DNA from: Sulfurihydrogenibium azorense Az-Fu1
GTDB taxonomy: Bacteria > Aquificota > Aquificia > Aquificales > Hydrogenothermaceae
Direction: 5' to 3'
Assembly (NCBI RefSeq): GCF_000021545.1
Contig: NC_012438.1
Coordinates: 742,003-806,002 of the forward strand
Length of the DNA: 64,000 bases
The stretch's first letter is position 1; each line of letters starts with the position of its first letter. The notes under the pieces were generated by a model, which was given only the letters and a program-made list of their open reading frames with translations, made no database searches and was not told where the DNA came from. This document shows positions 27,327 to 36,585 of this stretch, one piece after another. Made by a program: the position numbers and the translations under genes.

Positions 27327-27755
27327 CTACGGCTTAAACACAGCCAAATAAATAACTACTAAACCTGCTATCACCAAAGGAAAAGTAATAGCAAGTATAA
27401 ATTTATCGTAGATTAAATACCATCTTTCGTTTTTAACGTACTTAAATACCATTATACCGTTTACAACTTCAAGGGGTAGAAAAAAGCCAAAAACTATTAA
27501 AATCTTGTACTTTAGCCAACTACTTTCTAAGGTCAAACCTCCATGAAAAACCATACCCAACCCAAAAACTACAACAAACCCAAAAAATAAAAGCTCAAAA
27601 ACAGTCAAAAATCTGTAAAAACTTCTAATTTCTTCCTGATTTGATAAATCTTTTTTTATAAAAGTTTTATACAGTAAATAAATCCCTAATGAAGATGTAG
27701 AAGAAACCCAACCTATAACGGAAAGTATATGAAAGTACTTAAAAAGAAGGTACAT
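27327..27755 (-). CDS. Four-helix integral membrane protein (DUF2269/CopD-like)
   Basis: A 142-aa protein with four hydrophobic helices (about residues 3-27, 47-70, 82-103 and 117-138). The first contains KYFHILSVIGWV, in which the histidine and aromatic positions resemble DUF2269 and CopD-like membrane proteins that may bind haem or copper. A function cannot be assigned. It lies 12 bases upstream of the response regulator and 24 bases downstream of a 35-codon small gene, so it seems to be near the front of the minus-strand operon. Confidence 0.75.
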   Translation of the reverse strand: MYLLFKYFHILSVIGWVSSTSSLGIYLLYKTFIKKDLSNQEEIRSFYRFLTVFELLFFGFVVVFGLGMVFHGGLTLESSWLKYKILIVFGFFLPLEVVNGIMVFKYVKNERWYLIYDKFILAITFPLVIAGLVVIYLAVFKP

Positions 27756-27779
27756 GGGGGTTAAACCCCATGCCTTACT

Positions 27780-27887
27780 TTACTTACCACCAAATAGCGT
27801 ACCAAGGTAGAAAACCACTCCTATTCCTATAATGTGAACAATCCACCAACCTATCCTTAGAAACCTAAAAGCCTCTGGTAGTTGCAT
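27780..27887 (-). CDS. Small single-TM protein, 35 aa
   Basis: The frame starts at ATG 27887, eight bases after a strong GGGAGGTAAG, and ends at TAA 27780. The product starts MQLPEAFRFLRIGWWIVHI and ends GTLFGGK. It has one hydrophobic helix from about residue 11 to 31 and a short charged N-terminus. It is the first gene of the minus-strand run, facing the photolyase promoter. The ribosome site and helix pattern support a real gene; its role is unknown, perhaps as a small subunit or regulator of the adjacent four-helix protein. Confidence 0.6.
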   Translation of the reverse strand: MQLPEAFRFLRIGWWIVHIIGIGVVFYLGTLFGGK

Positions 27888-28044
27888 GGTACTTACCTCC
27901 CTATTTTAATTACACTAAAAGGTTAATCTTTTGTAAAAGGTATAACAATCTGTTTAATTACGTTTCATGTTATGTTTTTGTAAGTACATATAAAAATCAA
28001 CCAACTTTTTTGTTATCTTAGATTTTAAAAAGCAGGAGTAATCT

Positions 28045-29403
28045 ATGTTTGAAGAAAGGTTAGAGAAACTAAACAACTTACCAGATAACCTATCAGGAAA
28101 GTACATTCTTTACTCTATGGAAGCTTCCTTAAGGGAAGATTTTAACTTTAGCCTTGAGTTTGCCATACAAAAAGCAAATAAACTAAATAAACCTCTTTTA
28201 GTTAGCTTTTTTATAACAGACAAATACAAACACTCAAATCAAAGGTACTACAAATTTATGATAGAAGGGATTTTAAAAACAAAAAAAGCTATAGAAGAAA
28301 GGGGAATAAAGTTTGTGATACAAAAAGATGACTACGTCAATGGAACTTTAAAACTATCTAAAGAAGCTGTATGTATAGTATTAGACAAAAACTATCTAAA
28401 AACCCAAAGAAAGTGGAGAGAGAATATAGCTAAGGCTTCCCAAGTGGCAGTTTACCAGCTTGAAAATGATGTAGTAGTCCCTATACAGGTAGTGTCAGAC
28501 AAACCTATCCCTTACGCATACTTGTATAGAGATAGATTAAACAAAGTGATAGACAGATTTTTAAAACCTGTTGAAAAAATAGATTTGAAAGTAAACTCTA
28601 AAGACTTGGATGTTGAAAGTTTAGAGTTTAAAACACCAGATGAGTTTTTAAGTATACTAAATATAGACAAAACTGTTAGTACTGTGGATAAATACTTTGT
28701 AGGTGGGTATGACGAAGCTGAAAAAAGACTGAAAGAGTTTATAGAGAAAAAACTTTATAAATACAAAGAGTTTAGGTCAGACCCTTCAAAGGATTACACT
28801 TCAAACCTTAGTCCTTACCTACATTTTGGACAGATTTCACCCCTTAAGATTGTGTTAGAGGTTTTAAAACATTACGATAAAAACGATGAGAATGTAGTGT
28901 CATTCTTCAATGAACTTATAGTGTGGAGAGAGTTGTCAAGGAACTTTTGCTGGTACAATCCACTGTACAACCAGTATGAAGGTATTCCTCAGTGGGCAAG
29001 GCAGACTCTTGAGGAACATAAAAAGGATAAAAGAGACTATGTATATTCTTTGCAAGAGTTTGAAGAAGCTAAAACCCACGACCCATACTGGAACGCTGCA
29101 CAAAAAGAACTTTTAAAAACAGGAAAGATACATAACTATATGAGAATGTACTGGGCTAAAAAGATAATAGAGTGGACAGAAGATCCAAAACAAGCCTTTG
29201 ATATTGCTTGCTACCTTAACGACAAGTACGCTTTAGATGGAAGAGATCCTAACGGCTATGGAGGAATATCTTGGTGTTTTGGCACTTTTGATAGACCTTG
29301 GCAGGAGAGGAAAGTTTTTGGGAAAATAAGGTATATGAACGACAAAGGTTTAGAGAGAAAGTTTGATGTAAAATTTTATATGTTTAAAACAGACAGGAGC
29401 TAA
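28045..29403 (+). CDS. phr: Class II deoxyribodipyrimidine photolyase
   Basis: Light-driven repair of cyclobutane pyrimidine dimers using reduced FAD. The 452-aa protein has the class II C-terminal signature MRMYWAKKIIEWTEDP, then LNDKYALDGRDPNGYGG and WQERKVFGKIRYMN, which distinguishes it from class I enzymes. The N-terminal antenna-type domain is YILYSMEASLREDFNF onward. It is divergent from the LytTR/LytS cluster, and a flavin reductase follows after two bases. A ribosome site (AGGAG) precedes the ATG. Confidence 0.96.
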   Translation: MFEERLEKLNNLPDNLSGKYILYSMEASLREDFNFSLEFAIQKANKLNKPLLVSFFITDKYKHSNQRYYKFMIEGILKTKKAIEERGIKFVIQKDDYVNGTLKLSKEAVCIVLDKNYLKTQRKWRENIAKASQVAVYQLENDVVVPIQVVSDKPIPYAYLYRDRLNKVIDRFLKPVEKIDLKVNSKDLDVESLEFKTPDEFLSILNIDKTVSTVDKYFVGGYDEAEKRLKEFIEKKLYKYKEFRSDPSKDYTSNLSPYLHFGQISPLKIVLEVLKHYDKNDENVVSFFNELIVWRELSRNFCWYNPLYNQYEGIPQWARQTLEEHKKDKRDYVYSLQEFEEAKTHDPYWNAAQKELLKTGKIHNYMRMYWAKKIIEWTEDPKQAFDIACYLNDKYALDGRDPNGYGGISWCFGTFDRPWQERKVFGKIRYMNDKGLERKFDVKFYMFKTDRS

Positions 29404-29405
29404 CT

Positions 29406-29951
29406 ATGGAGTTTGAAAAAATATTTAAAAGCCTTCCTGAAGGAAACTATACCCACGCACTTATTCCAAGACCTACAGCCGTAGTTTGTGTAAAAAACAA
29501 TCCTTTTACAGTTGCCCATCACACACCTGTTAATAAAGACCCTTTTATCTACGCCATATCAGTAGATAAGACAAATTACAGCTATAGCCTTCTACTTGAA
29601 AGTCAGGATTTTAGTATAAACTTTCTACCTTTTGAATTTGTAAAGCATATACACACAATAGGAAAAACTCATGGAAATGAAGTTGATAAGTGGGAGATTA
29701 CAAATTTAAAACACCAAAAAGGTACGATGATAGAATCTTACATAATAACAGACTCTCTTGTCATTTATGAATGTAAAAAGGTGAACCATGTAGAGTTTCA
29801 AGACCACTGTTTGTTTTTTGGGAAGGTTGTAATGAAGCACTACAAGAAAGGATTTATTAAACCAAATAAAGTTAGATTTACACTTTTCCATGGTAAAAAC
29901 TTTTACTCAACAAACAAGCATCCTAAAAAGCTGTTTTTTGATAATCTTTAA
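29406..29951 (+). CDS. Flavin reductase-like / flavoredoxin domain protein
   Basis: A 181-aa FMN-binding split-barrel protein. Family features are LIPRPTAVVCV, then FTVAHHTPVNKDPFIYAISVDKTN and the DFSINFLPFE region, matching flavoredoxin-type flavin reductases. It follows the photolyase by two bases, so the two are cotranscribed. Supply of reduced flavin to the photolyase is an attractive but unproven role. Its 3' end overlaps the convergent MqnA-MnmC gene by 29 bases. Confidence 0.85.
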   Translation: MEFEKIFKSLPEGNYTHALIPRPTAVVCVKNNPFTVAHHTPVNKDPFIYAISVDKTNYSYSLLLESQDFSINFLPFEFVKHIHTIGKTHGNEVDKWEITNLKHQKGTMIESYIITDSLVIYECKKVNHVEFQDHCLFFGKVVMKHYKKGFIKPNKVRFTLFHGKNFYSTNKHPKKLFFDNL

Positions 29952-31500
29952 CAATCTCTTCTTTGGTTTTACACAGGCAGGGGTCTAAGTATGGCTTTGC
30001 AAGGGGAGAGGTTTCTAACCTTTGTTTTTCTTTTTCCGGAAGTTCCGGTATATCTCCCTTTATCGTTGCCACAGTTGATGGACTTCTTCTTCCTACTGGC
30101 TCAACAAGTCCTATCTTAAAGCCTGCCTCTATCAAGCCTTTTCTAACTGGTAGTGAAGCTGAGTATGTAGCTAAGATGGCCTTGTCTGTCATAAGATTTT
30201 TTACAACTTTAAATAGGTCTAAAGTCCACATCTCAGTGTTTACCTTCGGTGAAAATGGGTCGTAAAATACTGCATCAAACTTGTATCCGGATTTTGATAG
30301 ATCTAAAAGTATCCTTCTTCCCTCTCCTAAGACTACAGTCAGACTCACTCCGTCAGCTGAAGCAGTGTAAGATGGGTAGATATTTTCGTTAAGTGTTATT
30401 TTTGATGGTTTTAAAGATTTTATAAAGTTGTACTCTTTTTGAAGGTTTTCTGGAATTTCCATCTGGTTTATTCTTTCTAAAAAATTTTCGTCCTTTTCTA
30501 CTGAGACAATGTTTATCTTTATATTTTGATTGTTTTCTTTTGCAACTTTTACAGCAACTGCAACATTATAACCAAGTCCAAATCCTACATCTAAGATGTT
30601 TATCTCCTCTTTTTCCTTTGCCAGTTTGTCTATCTTACATGGGAGGGTAAACTTGTACAGACTTTCTGTGTAGGCTCCGGCTTTTGTACTATGGTAAGCC
30701 TCGTTGTAATCAAAGTTGTAAAAAGTCTGAGTTCCATCAGCCGTTATCACTCTACCATCTGTAAACCTTATATCAAGGTAAGTTTTTATTATCTTTAACT
30801 CAAGTAAATACTTGGCAAAAAGTCTTATTGATTGAATGTTTTCTTTATCAAGTCCGTACCTGAGATTTTTTAAATACTCTTTTTTACTTAAGTCTAAATC
30901 CAAACTGTCTAAACGTTCAAAAAAATCTCTTACATTCTGTTTTAACCTTTTTTCAAAATCTAAAACTTTTTCTCTATTTTTTAAAAAGAAATCTTTATTA
31001 ACACACCAAAGGGCAAATGTAAAAGGTAAACCTGTCTTGTCAAACCACAACTTTGAAAGGTCGTAAACGTACTTATAATCTTTTTTATACTCTATTGCTT
31101 TATCTCCTATCAGTAAAACAGACTGTCTTTTTTTGTAATTATCAAAGTATTTATAAATAGGTTTTTTACCTAAAAAAATCTCAAACACAACCCTTGTTAG
31201 ATAAACAGATGTTTTAGACTCCTTTGTAAGATAAACAACCTCTACATCTTCTAGTGGAAGGTCTGAGCCTATTATTACAGAGTTAACTTCTTTGTAGGAG
31301 CTGATTGATAAATCAGGAATGATTAAATACTGGTAAAAGTTTTCTAAATACTCAGCTGCTGAGACTATTCCTATGTCTATTTTTTTCTCTTTTAGCAGTT
31401 TATTTAGGTTTGATGGGTAGTCTTTTACTATAGTGATGTCTTTAAATCTATCTATACCAAAAGGAAGTGTGTTTAAGTAATCTATCCACCCTACTTTCAT
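29923..31500 (-). CDS. MqnA-MnmC fusion: chorismate dehydratase domain plus tRNA-modifying methyltransferase domain
   Basis: A 525-aa protein with two unrelated enzymes in one frame. Residues 1 to about 225 begin KVGWIDYLNTLPFGI and contain DIGIVSAAEYLENF and GDKAIEY, the MqnA/MqnD fold of chorismate dehydratase in futalosine menaquinone synthesis. Residues about 235-525 are an MnmC methyltransferase domain: ITADGTQTFYNFDYNEAYHS, SAM loop ILDVGFGLGYNVAV, YDPFSPKVNTEMWT, YSASLPVRKGLIEAGF and GRRSPSTVA. The MnmC oxidase domain is absent, as in the Aquifex-type enzyme. No stop or frameshift separates the halves. The ATG overlaps the end of the tauE-like gene by four bases. Confidence 0.88.
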   Translation of the reverse strand: MKVGWIDYLNTLPFGIDRFKDITIVKDYPSNLNKLLKEKKIDIGIVSAAEYLENFYQYLIIPDLSISSYKEVNSVIIGSDLPLEDVEVVYLTKESKTSVYLTRVVFEIFLGKKPIYKYFDNYKKRQSVLLIGDKAIEYKKDYKYVYDLSKLWFDKTGLPFTFALWCVNKDFFLKNREKVLDFEKRLKQNVRDFFERLDSLDLDLSKKEYLKNLRYGLDKENIQSIRLFAKYLLELKIIKTYLDIRFTDGRVITADGTQTFYNFDYNEAYHSTKAGAYTESLYKFTLPCKIDKLAKEKEEINILDVGFGLGYNVAVAVKVAKENNQNIKINIVSVEKDENFLERINQMEIPENLQKEYNFIKSLKPSKITLNENIYPSYTASADGVSLTVVLGEGRRILLDLSKSGYKFDAVFYDPFSPKVNTEMWTLDLFKVVKNLMTDKAILATYSASLPVRKGLIEAGFKIGLVEPVGRRSPSTVATIKGDIPELPEKEKQRLETSPLAKPYLDPCLCKTKEEIVKDYQKTAF

Positions 31501-32519
31501 TTTAGTTTTTCTAAAATAAATGTTTTTAACCTAAGGGTTATAACACTTACAATAAATCCAATTAATAAACTAAACACAACAACGAGTAAAGAGTAGATAA
31601 AAGGCTGTTCCAGTAGTAATTTAGCAAAGTAGTTTGAGGCTGTAAGATGGAAAACTTCCTTTGGTGGAGCTTTTATTAGTTGATAAAGACTATACGAAGC
31701 AACAACAATCATCAAAACAGCAAGCATCATCTTTATGTAAAACTTGTTTACCTTTTGACCTAACACCGCTCCAAATACAGCTCCAAAAGAAGAGCCTAAA
31801 ATTAAAATCACTGTTAAAACTATATCAACACCGTGGTTTACGTAAGAGTGGAAAAATGCTAAAAATGAGGCAACAAACACCATTTGAAAAATACTTATAG
31901 ATACAGCACTTATAACCTCATAACCTCCAAGGTACATCAAAGCAGGAGTGATAAGGTTTCCTCCTCCTATTCCCATTACAGCTGCTAAAAATCCTGATGA
32001 AAACCCAATAAATGCAGGGAGAAAAATAGTTAGCTCACCAGTTTTAAATTGTGTTTTAAAAGGTAGATTTTTAATAAACTGGGGTATCTGGTTAGGCTCT
32101 TTTTTATGTCTGTTTTTTATACTTTCTACTAAGATAAAAAGTCCTAAAGTTAGCAAGTAAACAACATAAACACTTAAAACAAACTTCTTTACATACCCAA
32201 GGCTTTTAAGAAGGTTTATTAAAAAAACACCAAACGAACCTCCTATAAAGCCAAAAACTACTATGTAAAGCCCCATTTTAACATCTACAACCTTTGACTT
32301 TAGGTAAGTTAAAAATCCGGATAAAGAAGCTCCAGATATCTGACTTATAGATGACCCAACTACAACAACAGAAGGTATATTCATATTTAGTAAAACTGGA
32401 TTAAGTATTATACCTCCACCTATTCCAAGCATTCCTGACAAAACACCAACCACAAAACCCAAGACAAGGACGTGTATTACATTTACTTCAACGTTTGCTA
32501 TTGGAAGAAGTATTTCCAT
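31497..32519 (-). CDS. TauE/SafE-family membrane permease
   Basis: A 340-aa polytopic membrane protein with about eight helices and the duplicated family motif: GMLGIGGGIILNPVLL in the first half and VMGIGGGNLITPALM in the second. Members export or take up sulfonates, sulfite or other organic anions; substrate is not readable here, though sulfite export would suit sulfur metabolism. The first base of its stop region overlaps the MqnA-MnmC ATG, and its start abuts the trpB stop, so it lies in one minus-strand operon. Confidence 0.9.
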   Translation of the reverse strand: MEILLPIANVEVNVIHVLVLGFVVGVLSGMLGIGGGIILNPVLLNMNIPSVVVVGSSISQISGASLSGFLTYLKSKVVDVKMGLYIVVFGFIGGSFGVFLINLLKSLGYVKKFVLSVYVVYLLTLGLFILVESIKNRHKKEPNQIPQFIKNLPFKTQFKTGELTIFLPAFIGFSSGFLAAVMGIGGGNLITPALMYLGGYEVISAVSISIFQMVFVASFLAFFHSYVNHGVDIVLTVILILGSSFGAVFGAVLGQKVNKFYIKMMLAVLMIVVASYSLYQLIKAPPKEVFHLTASNYFAKLLLEQPFIYSLLVVVFSLLIGFIVSVITLRLKTFILEKLK

Positions 32520-33766
32520 TATACTCCGTACTTTTCCTTTAGTTTATTTAAAAGTCTCTCGTAAAGCTCTTTATCAGTGTCTAAAAGATTTTTTACTGAT
32601 TGAACGTCCTTGTCTCCTCTTCCAGATAGGTTGATAACGACTGATTGGTGTTTGTCTAAGTTTTTTGCAATTTCTACAGCTTTTATAACTGCGTGGGAGC
32701 TCTCTAAAGCTGGTATTATACCTTCTGTTCTTGATAGTAGTAAAAATCCTTCTAACGCCTCTTCGTCAGTAGCTGTTATGTAGGTAGCTCTTCCAGATTC
32801 TTTTAAGTAAGCATGTTCTGGTCCTACACCCGGATAGTCTAATCCAGCAGATATTGAGTGAGTTGTTTCTATCTGTCCCCACTGGTCTTGTAAAAAGTAA
32901 GATTTCATACCGTGTAAAACACCTACAGACCCTCCAACTATACTTGCAGCATGCATTCCAGTCTCAAGTCCGTATCCTCCGGCCTCTACTCCTACTAACT
33001 TAACTTCTTCATCTTCTATAAACGGGTAGAATATACCAATTGCATTACTTCCACCACCTACACAGGCGACTATTACATCTGGAAGTTTTCCTTCTATCTC
33101 AAGTATCTGATTTTTTACTTCTTCTCCAATAACTGACTGAAAGTCCCTCACAATCATAGGAAATGGATGAGGTCCCAAAGCTGATCCTATTATGTAGTGG
33201 GTTGTCCTTACGTTTGTAACCCAGTCTCTTAAAGCTTCGTTAACTGCGTCTTTTAAAGTTCTACTTCCGGATTTTACTATCTCTACTTTAGCTCCAAGAA
33301 GTTTCATTCTAAAGACATTTAGAGCTTGTCTTTCTGCATCTTCTTCTCCCATGTAGATTGTACACTCAAGTCCAAATAGAGCTGCAGCTGTTGCTGTTGA
33401 TACTCCGTGCTGTCCTGCTCCTGTTTCTGCTATTATTCTCTTTTTACCTAATCTTTTTGTAAGTAAAACTTGACCTAAAGTGTTGTTAATCTTATGAGCT
33501 CCTGTATGGAGTAAATCCTCTCTTTTTAAGTATATTTTAGCTCCACCTACTACTTGTGTAAGTCTTGAAGCAAAGTAAAGTGGTGTAGGTCTTCCTGCAT
33601 ACTCTGTTAGGTAATAAAGTAGCTGTCTTTTAAAGTCTCCGTCGTTTTTTATCTTTAAATACTGCTGCTCTAACTCTTCTAAAGCTGGGATTAAAGTCTC
33701 TGGTAAATACTTTCCTCCAAACTGTCCGTAGTATCCTCTTTCATCGGGGAATGTGTATTTTTTCAT
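32519..33766 (-). CDS. trpB: Tryptophan synthase beta subunit
   Basis: PLP enzyme that condenses indole with serine. At 415 aa it is of the standard TrpB1 length. The N-terminus [20 protein letters not shown] and the cofactor lysine in [15 protein letters not shown] are diagnostic, as are GAGQHG and the phosphate-binding GGGSNAIG. It has no trpA beside it, and the neighbours are TauE and small membrane proteins, so the trp genes are dispersed. Its ATG follows a GGAG ribosome site. Confidence 0.97.
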   Translation of the reverse strand: MKKYTFPDERGYYGQFGGKYLPETLIPALEELEQQYLKIKNDGDFKRQLLYYLTEYAGRPTPLYFASRLTQVVGGAKIYLKREDLLHTGAHKINNTLGQVLLTKRLGKKRIIAETGAGQHGVSTATAAALFGLECTIYMGEEDAERQALNVFRMKLLGAKVEIVKSGSRTLKDAVNEALRDWVTNVRTTHYIIGSALGPHPFPMIVRDFQSVIGEEVKNQILEIEGKLPDVIVACVGGGSNAIGIFYPFIEDEEVKLVGVEAGGYGLETGMHAASIVGGSVGVLHGMKSYFLQDQWGQIETTHSISAGLDYPGVGPEHAYLKESGRATYITATDEEALEGFLLLSRTEGIIPALESSHAVIKAVEIAKNLDKHQSVVINLSGRGDKDVQSVKNLLDTDKELYERLLNKLKEKYGV

Positions 33767-33793
33767 CTTGGCTCCTTTTTTTTGTTTTAAAAA

Positions 33794-33913
33794 TTATTTT
33801 AATTTTTTCCTTTCCTCATAATAGTCTTTAACTGTTAAAAAAGCAATTACTCCAAAAGATATTAAAGCTGTTAAGACAGCCAAAACAAACATTGCTAAAC
33901 CTATCTTTTCCAT
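33794..33913 (-). CDS. Small single-TM protein, 39 aa
   Basis: The frame starts at ATG 33913, two bases after the stop of the 84-aa gene, and ends at TAA 33794. The product starts MEKIGLAMFVLAVLTALISF, continues the helix with GVIAFLTV, and ends in a charged tail KDYYEERKKLK. It has one clear transmembrane helix of about 22 residues with a cytoplasmic basic/acidic tail. An AGAGGT lies upstream. The function is unknown. It sits between PBP1A and trpB in the same operon. Confidence 0.55.
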   Translation of the reverse strand: MEKIGLAMFVLAVLTALISFGVIAFLTVKDYYEERKKLK

Positions 33914-33915
33914 CC

Positions 33916-34170
33916 CTATACCTCTTTCAAAATTTTATGAATTCTTAAATAAATCCATAAAGCTGTAATAGAAAAAACTATTACAAAAGTAGATAAAATA
34001 GAAATGATTAAACTATCTAATTCTTTCGAGCTATATAAACGATATAAAACTGTTCCAATTCCAGCTCCCAAAGTTAGAATAGTAAATACTAAAGTTCTTA
34101 AAATTCCTTCATAAACTTTTGCTTTTTCAATTTCCAGTTTTTTAAGTTCAAGTTCTTTTTCTTTTTCCAT
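33916..34170 (-). CDS. Small membrane protein with N-terminal charged helix, 84 aa
   Basis: Not recognised. The first 20 residues are alternating Lys/Glu (KEKELELKKLEIEKAKV), a likely coiled coil or amphipathic helix. Two transmembrane helices follow (about residues 25-43 and 53-74). The run of charged residues followed by helices suggests an anchored partner protein. It lies 87 bases downstream of the PBP1A gene and two bases upstream of the 39-aa gene, so the three may be cotranscribed. Confidence 0.65.
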   Translation of the reverse strand: MEKEKELELKKLEIEKAKVYEGILRTLVFTILTLGAGIGTVLYRLYSSKELDSLIISILSTFVIVFSITALWIYLRIHKILKEV

Positions 34171-34257
34171 AGTTTAGCCTTCTTTATTTCTTTCTCCTTC
34201 ACTTTTTAAATATATTTCATAAAGCTTTTTTCTGTAGTTTTCTCCATATCTAAATAT

Positions 34258-36585
34258 TTACCTATTTTTTAATATATCTAATATTTCTTGACTTTCTTTT
34301 GTAGGTTGATTTTCTTGAGGTTGAGGGTTTGTTTCTTCAGTTGGAGGAGATTCTCCTTGAGGTTGTGGATTTTCTTCTGGTTTTTTAAACAGTTGAGAAA
34401 AATCTACTTGGTTTCCATCACAGTCTACTGTAGGATAAGTTCCTTCTACAAAGAGTATATACCTTCCGGGACAGTTTTCATTAGCAACTTTGTTTGTAAT
34501 TGGGTCTATAGGTATGTAAACTGTTCCTTCTACTTTAGGAAACTCTTTATAAACACCAGACCTGTTTGCGTAGTTCATTATGTCTATCCACAGTGGTAGT
34601 GCAGCTTCTGCACCTGCCATTCCTTTTCCAATAGGTTTTCTTTTATCGTATCCAACCCATACAACTGTTGTAAGGTCAGGGTCAAACCCAGCAAACCAAG
34701 CATCAGAATAATCGTTTGTTGTCCCTGTTTTTCCTGCAACAGGGACTGACATTGAAGATGCTTTAACAGCAGTTCCTTCAAGAACAACAGCCCTTAATAG
34801 GTCAACCATAACAGCGGATTCTGGTTTAGGAAGGACCTCCTCACATTTAGGGCCTTGTCTGTAAAGTATATTTCCTTCTTTATCTACAACCTTCCTTATA
34901 AAGTAAGGCTCACATTTTGTTCCATAGTTTCCAAAGGTTGCAAAGGTATTTGCAAGCTCAATAGGAGTTATCTCTACTGACCCAAGGGCTAAAGAGTAGT
35001 ATTTTGGAAGTTTTTGTTTTATTCCTACTTTGTATGCAACAGATAAAACCGGGTCAAAGTCTATCTGAGACAGTAGATAAACAGTAGCTGCGTTTAAACT
35101 CTTTGCTAAGGCTTTTCTTAAAGTAACTGTTCCGTAATAATTTCCATCGTAGTTTTTTGGAGTCCATTCTTTGTTTTGACTGTAATCCCAAAAACTTATT
35201 GGTTTATCTTCTAAAGTAGATATTTGAGTATATCCATTTAAAAGTGCTGCCATGTATATAATAGGTTTTATTGCAGAACCAGGCTGTCTTTTACTTTGGA
35301 AAACCCTGTTAAACTGAGATTTTCTAAATTCGTACCCACCTATTAAAACTCTTATACCACCTGTTTTTGAGTCTATAGATACTACTGCAGCTTCTAAGAA
35401 TGGTAAAACTTTAAAAGTACCATTTTCTTGGTACCTTACATAAACGTAATCACCAACTTTAAGATTTGCTGTGTTTTTTACAAGAGCCTCCCCTTCAACT
35501 TGGTCTATGCTAAATGAGATTTTACCTTTAGATATACTTTTAATCTGAGCTACGTATATATAGTTTTTAATGATTGTATCAGGAGATACTTTTTGATTTT
35601 CGTACCTTACTTTTAAGTATTCTATGTCATCTTTTGATAGTTTTGGGAATCCTACTCTGTTTTGTAAGTCTTCAAGCCACTGTTGAACTCTTTTTTGGGC
35701 ATACATCTGTAGAGCTGTATCTATGGTTGTGTATATTTTTAACCCACCTTGACTTATTGCGTCTTCTCCGTAGTTGTCTATCACCCACTGTCTTATAATC
35801 TCTGTAAAGTAGTCGTTAAAATTATCAGACCTTATGATTCCAGCCAATTTAATAGGTTTTTCTACACAGCTTTTATAGTCAGCTTCTGTAATGTATCCCT
35901 CTTCTAACATTCTCTGTAAAACGACTTGTTTTCTTTTTTCTGCTAAGTCTGGGTTAACGTAGGGATTATACTTAGATGGAGCTTTTGGAAGACCTGCTAA
36001 AACAGCAGCTTCACATAAATCTACTTGAGATATACTTTTACCAAAGTATGTCCTTGCAGCTGCTTCAACTCCATAACTTCCCTGTCCCAAGTATATCTGA
36101 TTTAGGTACATCTCTAGGATTTTGTCTTTTGAGTATATTTTGTTTAATCTAACTGCTAACACAGCTTCTTTTATTTTTCTGGATAGACTTTTTTCTGGGG
36201 TTAGAAATAGATTTTTTGCAAGTTGTTGTGAGATTGTACTACCACCTTCTGCTTTTCCCATTTTTATAATGTTTTTTATACCAGCTCTGATTATAGCAAA
36301 GATATCAATGCCTGGATTAGAGTAAAACGTTTTATCTTCCGTAGCTATAAAAGCTTTTTTTACATGGTCAGGAATTTTATCTATGGAAACATAGTACCTT
36401 TTTTGTATAAAAAGTTCGTTGTATACTTTATCTTGGTAATCAAGTATAACAGAAGCTTCTGGCGGCTTCCAGTTTTCCAGCTGTCTAACATCTGGAAGGT
36501 CTCTTGTTATAACAAATACATATATACCAAAAACAAGGAACAAAAGAGAAAATATGGACAGTCCTATTAATACTACTCTATTCAA
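34258..36585 (-). CDS. mrcA: Penicillin-binding protein 1A (bifunctional glycosyltransferase-transpeptidase)
   Basis: Class A PBP that polymerises and cross-links peptidoglycan in the periplasm. In 775 aa it has an N-terminal signal anchor (VVLIGLSIFSLLFLVFGIYVF), glycosyltransferase motifs with catalytic Glu (ATEDKTFYSNPGID, EGGSTISQQLAKNLF), and transpeptidase motifs SAIK (active serine), SLN and KTGTTNDYSDAWF. A proline- and glutamine-rich tail (about residues 735-775) is disordered and likely solvent-exposed. No activator gene is adjacent. The start is ATG 36585. Confidence 0.95.
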   Translation of the reverse strand: MNRVVLIGLSIFSLLFLVFGIYVFVITRDLPDVRQLENWKPPEASVILDYQDKVYNELFIQKRYYVSIDKIPDHVKKAFIATEDKTFYSNPGIDIFAIIRAGIKNIIKMGKAEGGSTISQQLAKNLFLTPEKSLSRKIKEAVLAVRLNKIYSKDKILEMYLNQIYLGQGSYGVEAAARTYFGKSISQVDLCEAAVLAGLPKAPSKYNPYVNPDLAEKRKQVVLQRMLEEGYITEADYKSCVEKPIKLAGIIRSDNFNDYFTEIIRQWVIDNYGEDAISQGGLKIYTTIDTALQMYAQKRVQQWLEDLQNRVGFPKLSKDDIEYLKVRYENQKVSPDTIIKNYIYVAQIKSISKGKISFSIDQVEGEALVKNTANLKVGDYVYVRYQENGTFKVLPFLEAAVVSIDSKTGGIRVLIGGYEFRKSQFNRVFQSKRQPGSAIKPIIYMAALLNGYTQISTLEDKPISFWDYSQNKEWTPKNYDGNYYGTVTLRKALAKSLNAATVYLLSQIDFDPVLSVAYKVGIKQKLPKYYSLALGSVEITPIELANTFATFGNYGTKCEPYFIRKVVDKEGNILYRQGPKCEEVLPKPESAVMVDLLRAVVLEGTAVKASSMSVPVAGKTGTTNDYSDAWFAGFDPDLTTVVWVGYDKRKPIGKGMAGAEAALPLWIDIMNYANRSGVYKEFPKVEGTVYIPIDPITNKVANENCPGRYILFVEGTYPTVDCDGNQVDFSQLFKKPEENPQPQGESPPTEETNPQPQENQPTKESQEILDILKNR

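Noticed and set aside
27888-28044. Search for LitR/CarH-like or LytTR operators in the gap before the photolyase
   Set aside because: No clear repeated motif or inverted repeat was found by eye; the region is AT-rich and several weak candidates exist, none convincing.
34171-34257. A stop-free stretch after PBP1A on the minus strand, reading RYGENYRKKLYEIYLKSEG, in the same frame as PBP1A
   Set aside because: It has no start codon, lies just past the PBP1A stop, and is only about 26 codons long, which is not significant at this AT-content. Read-through was considered but is unsupported.
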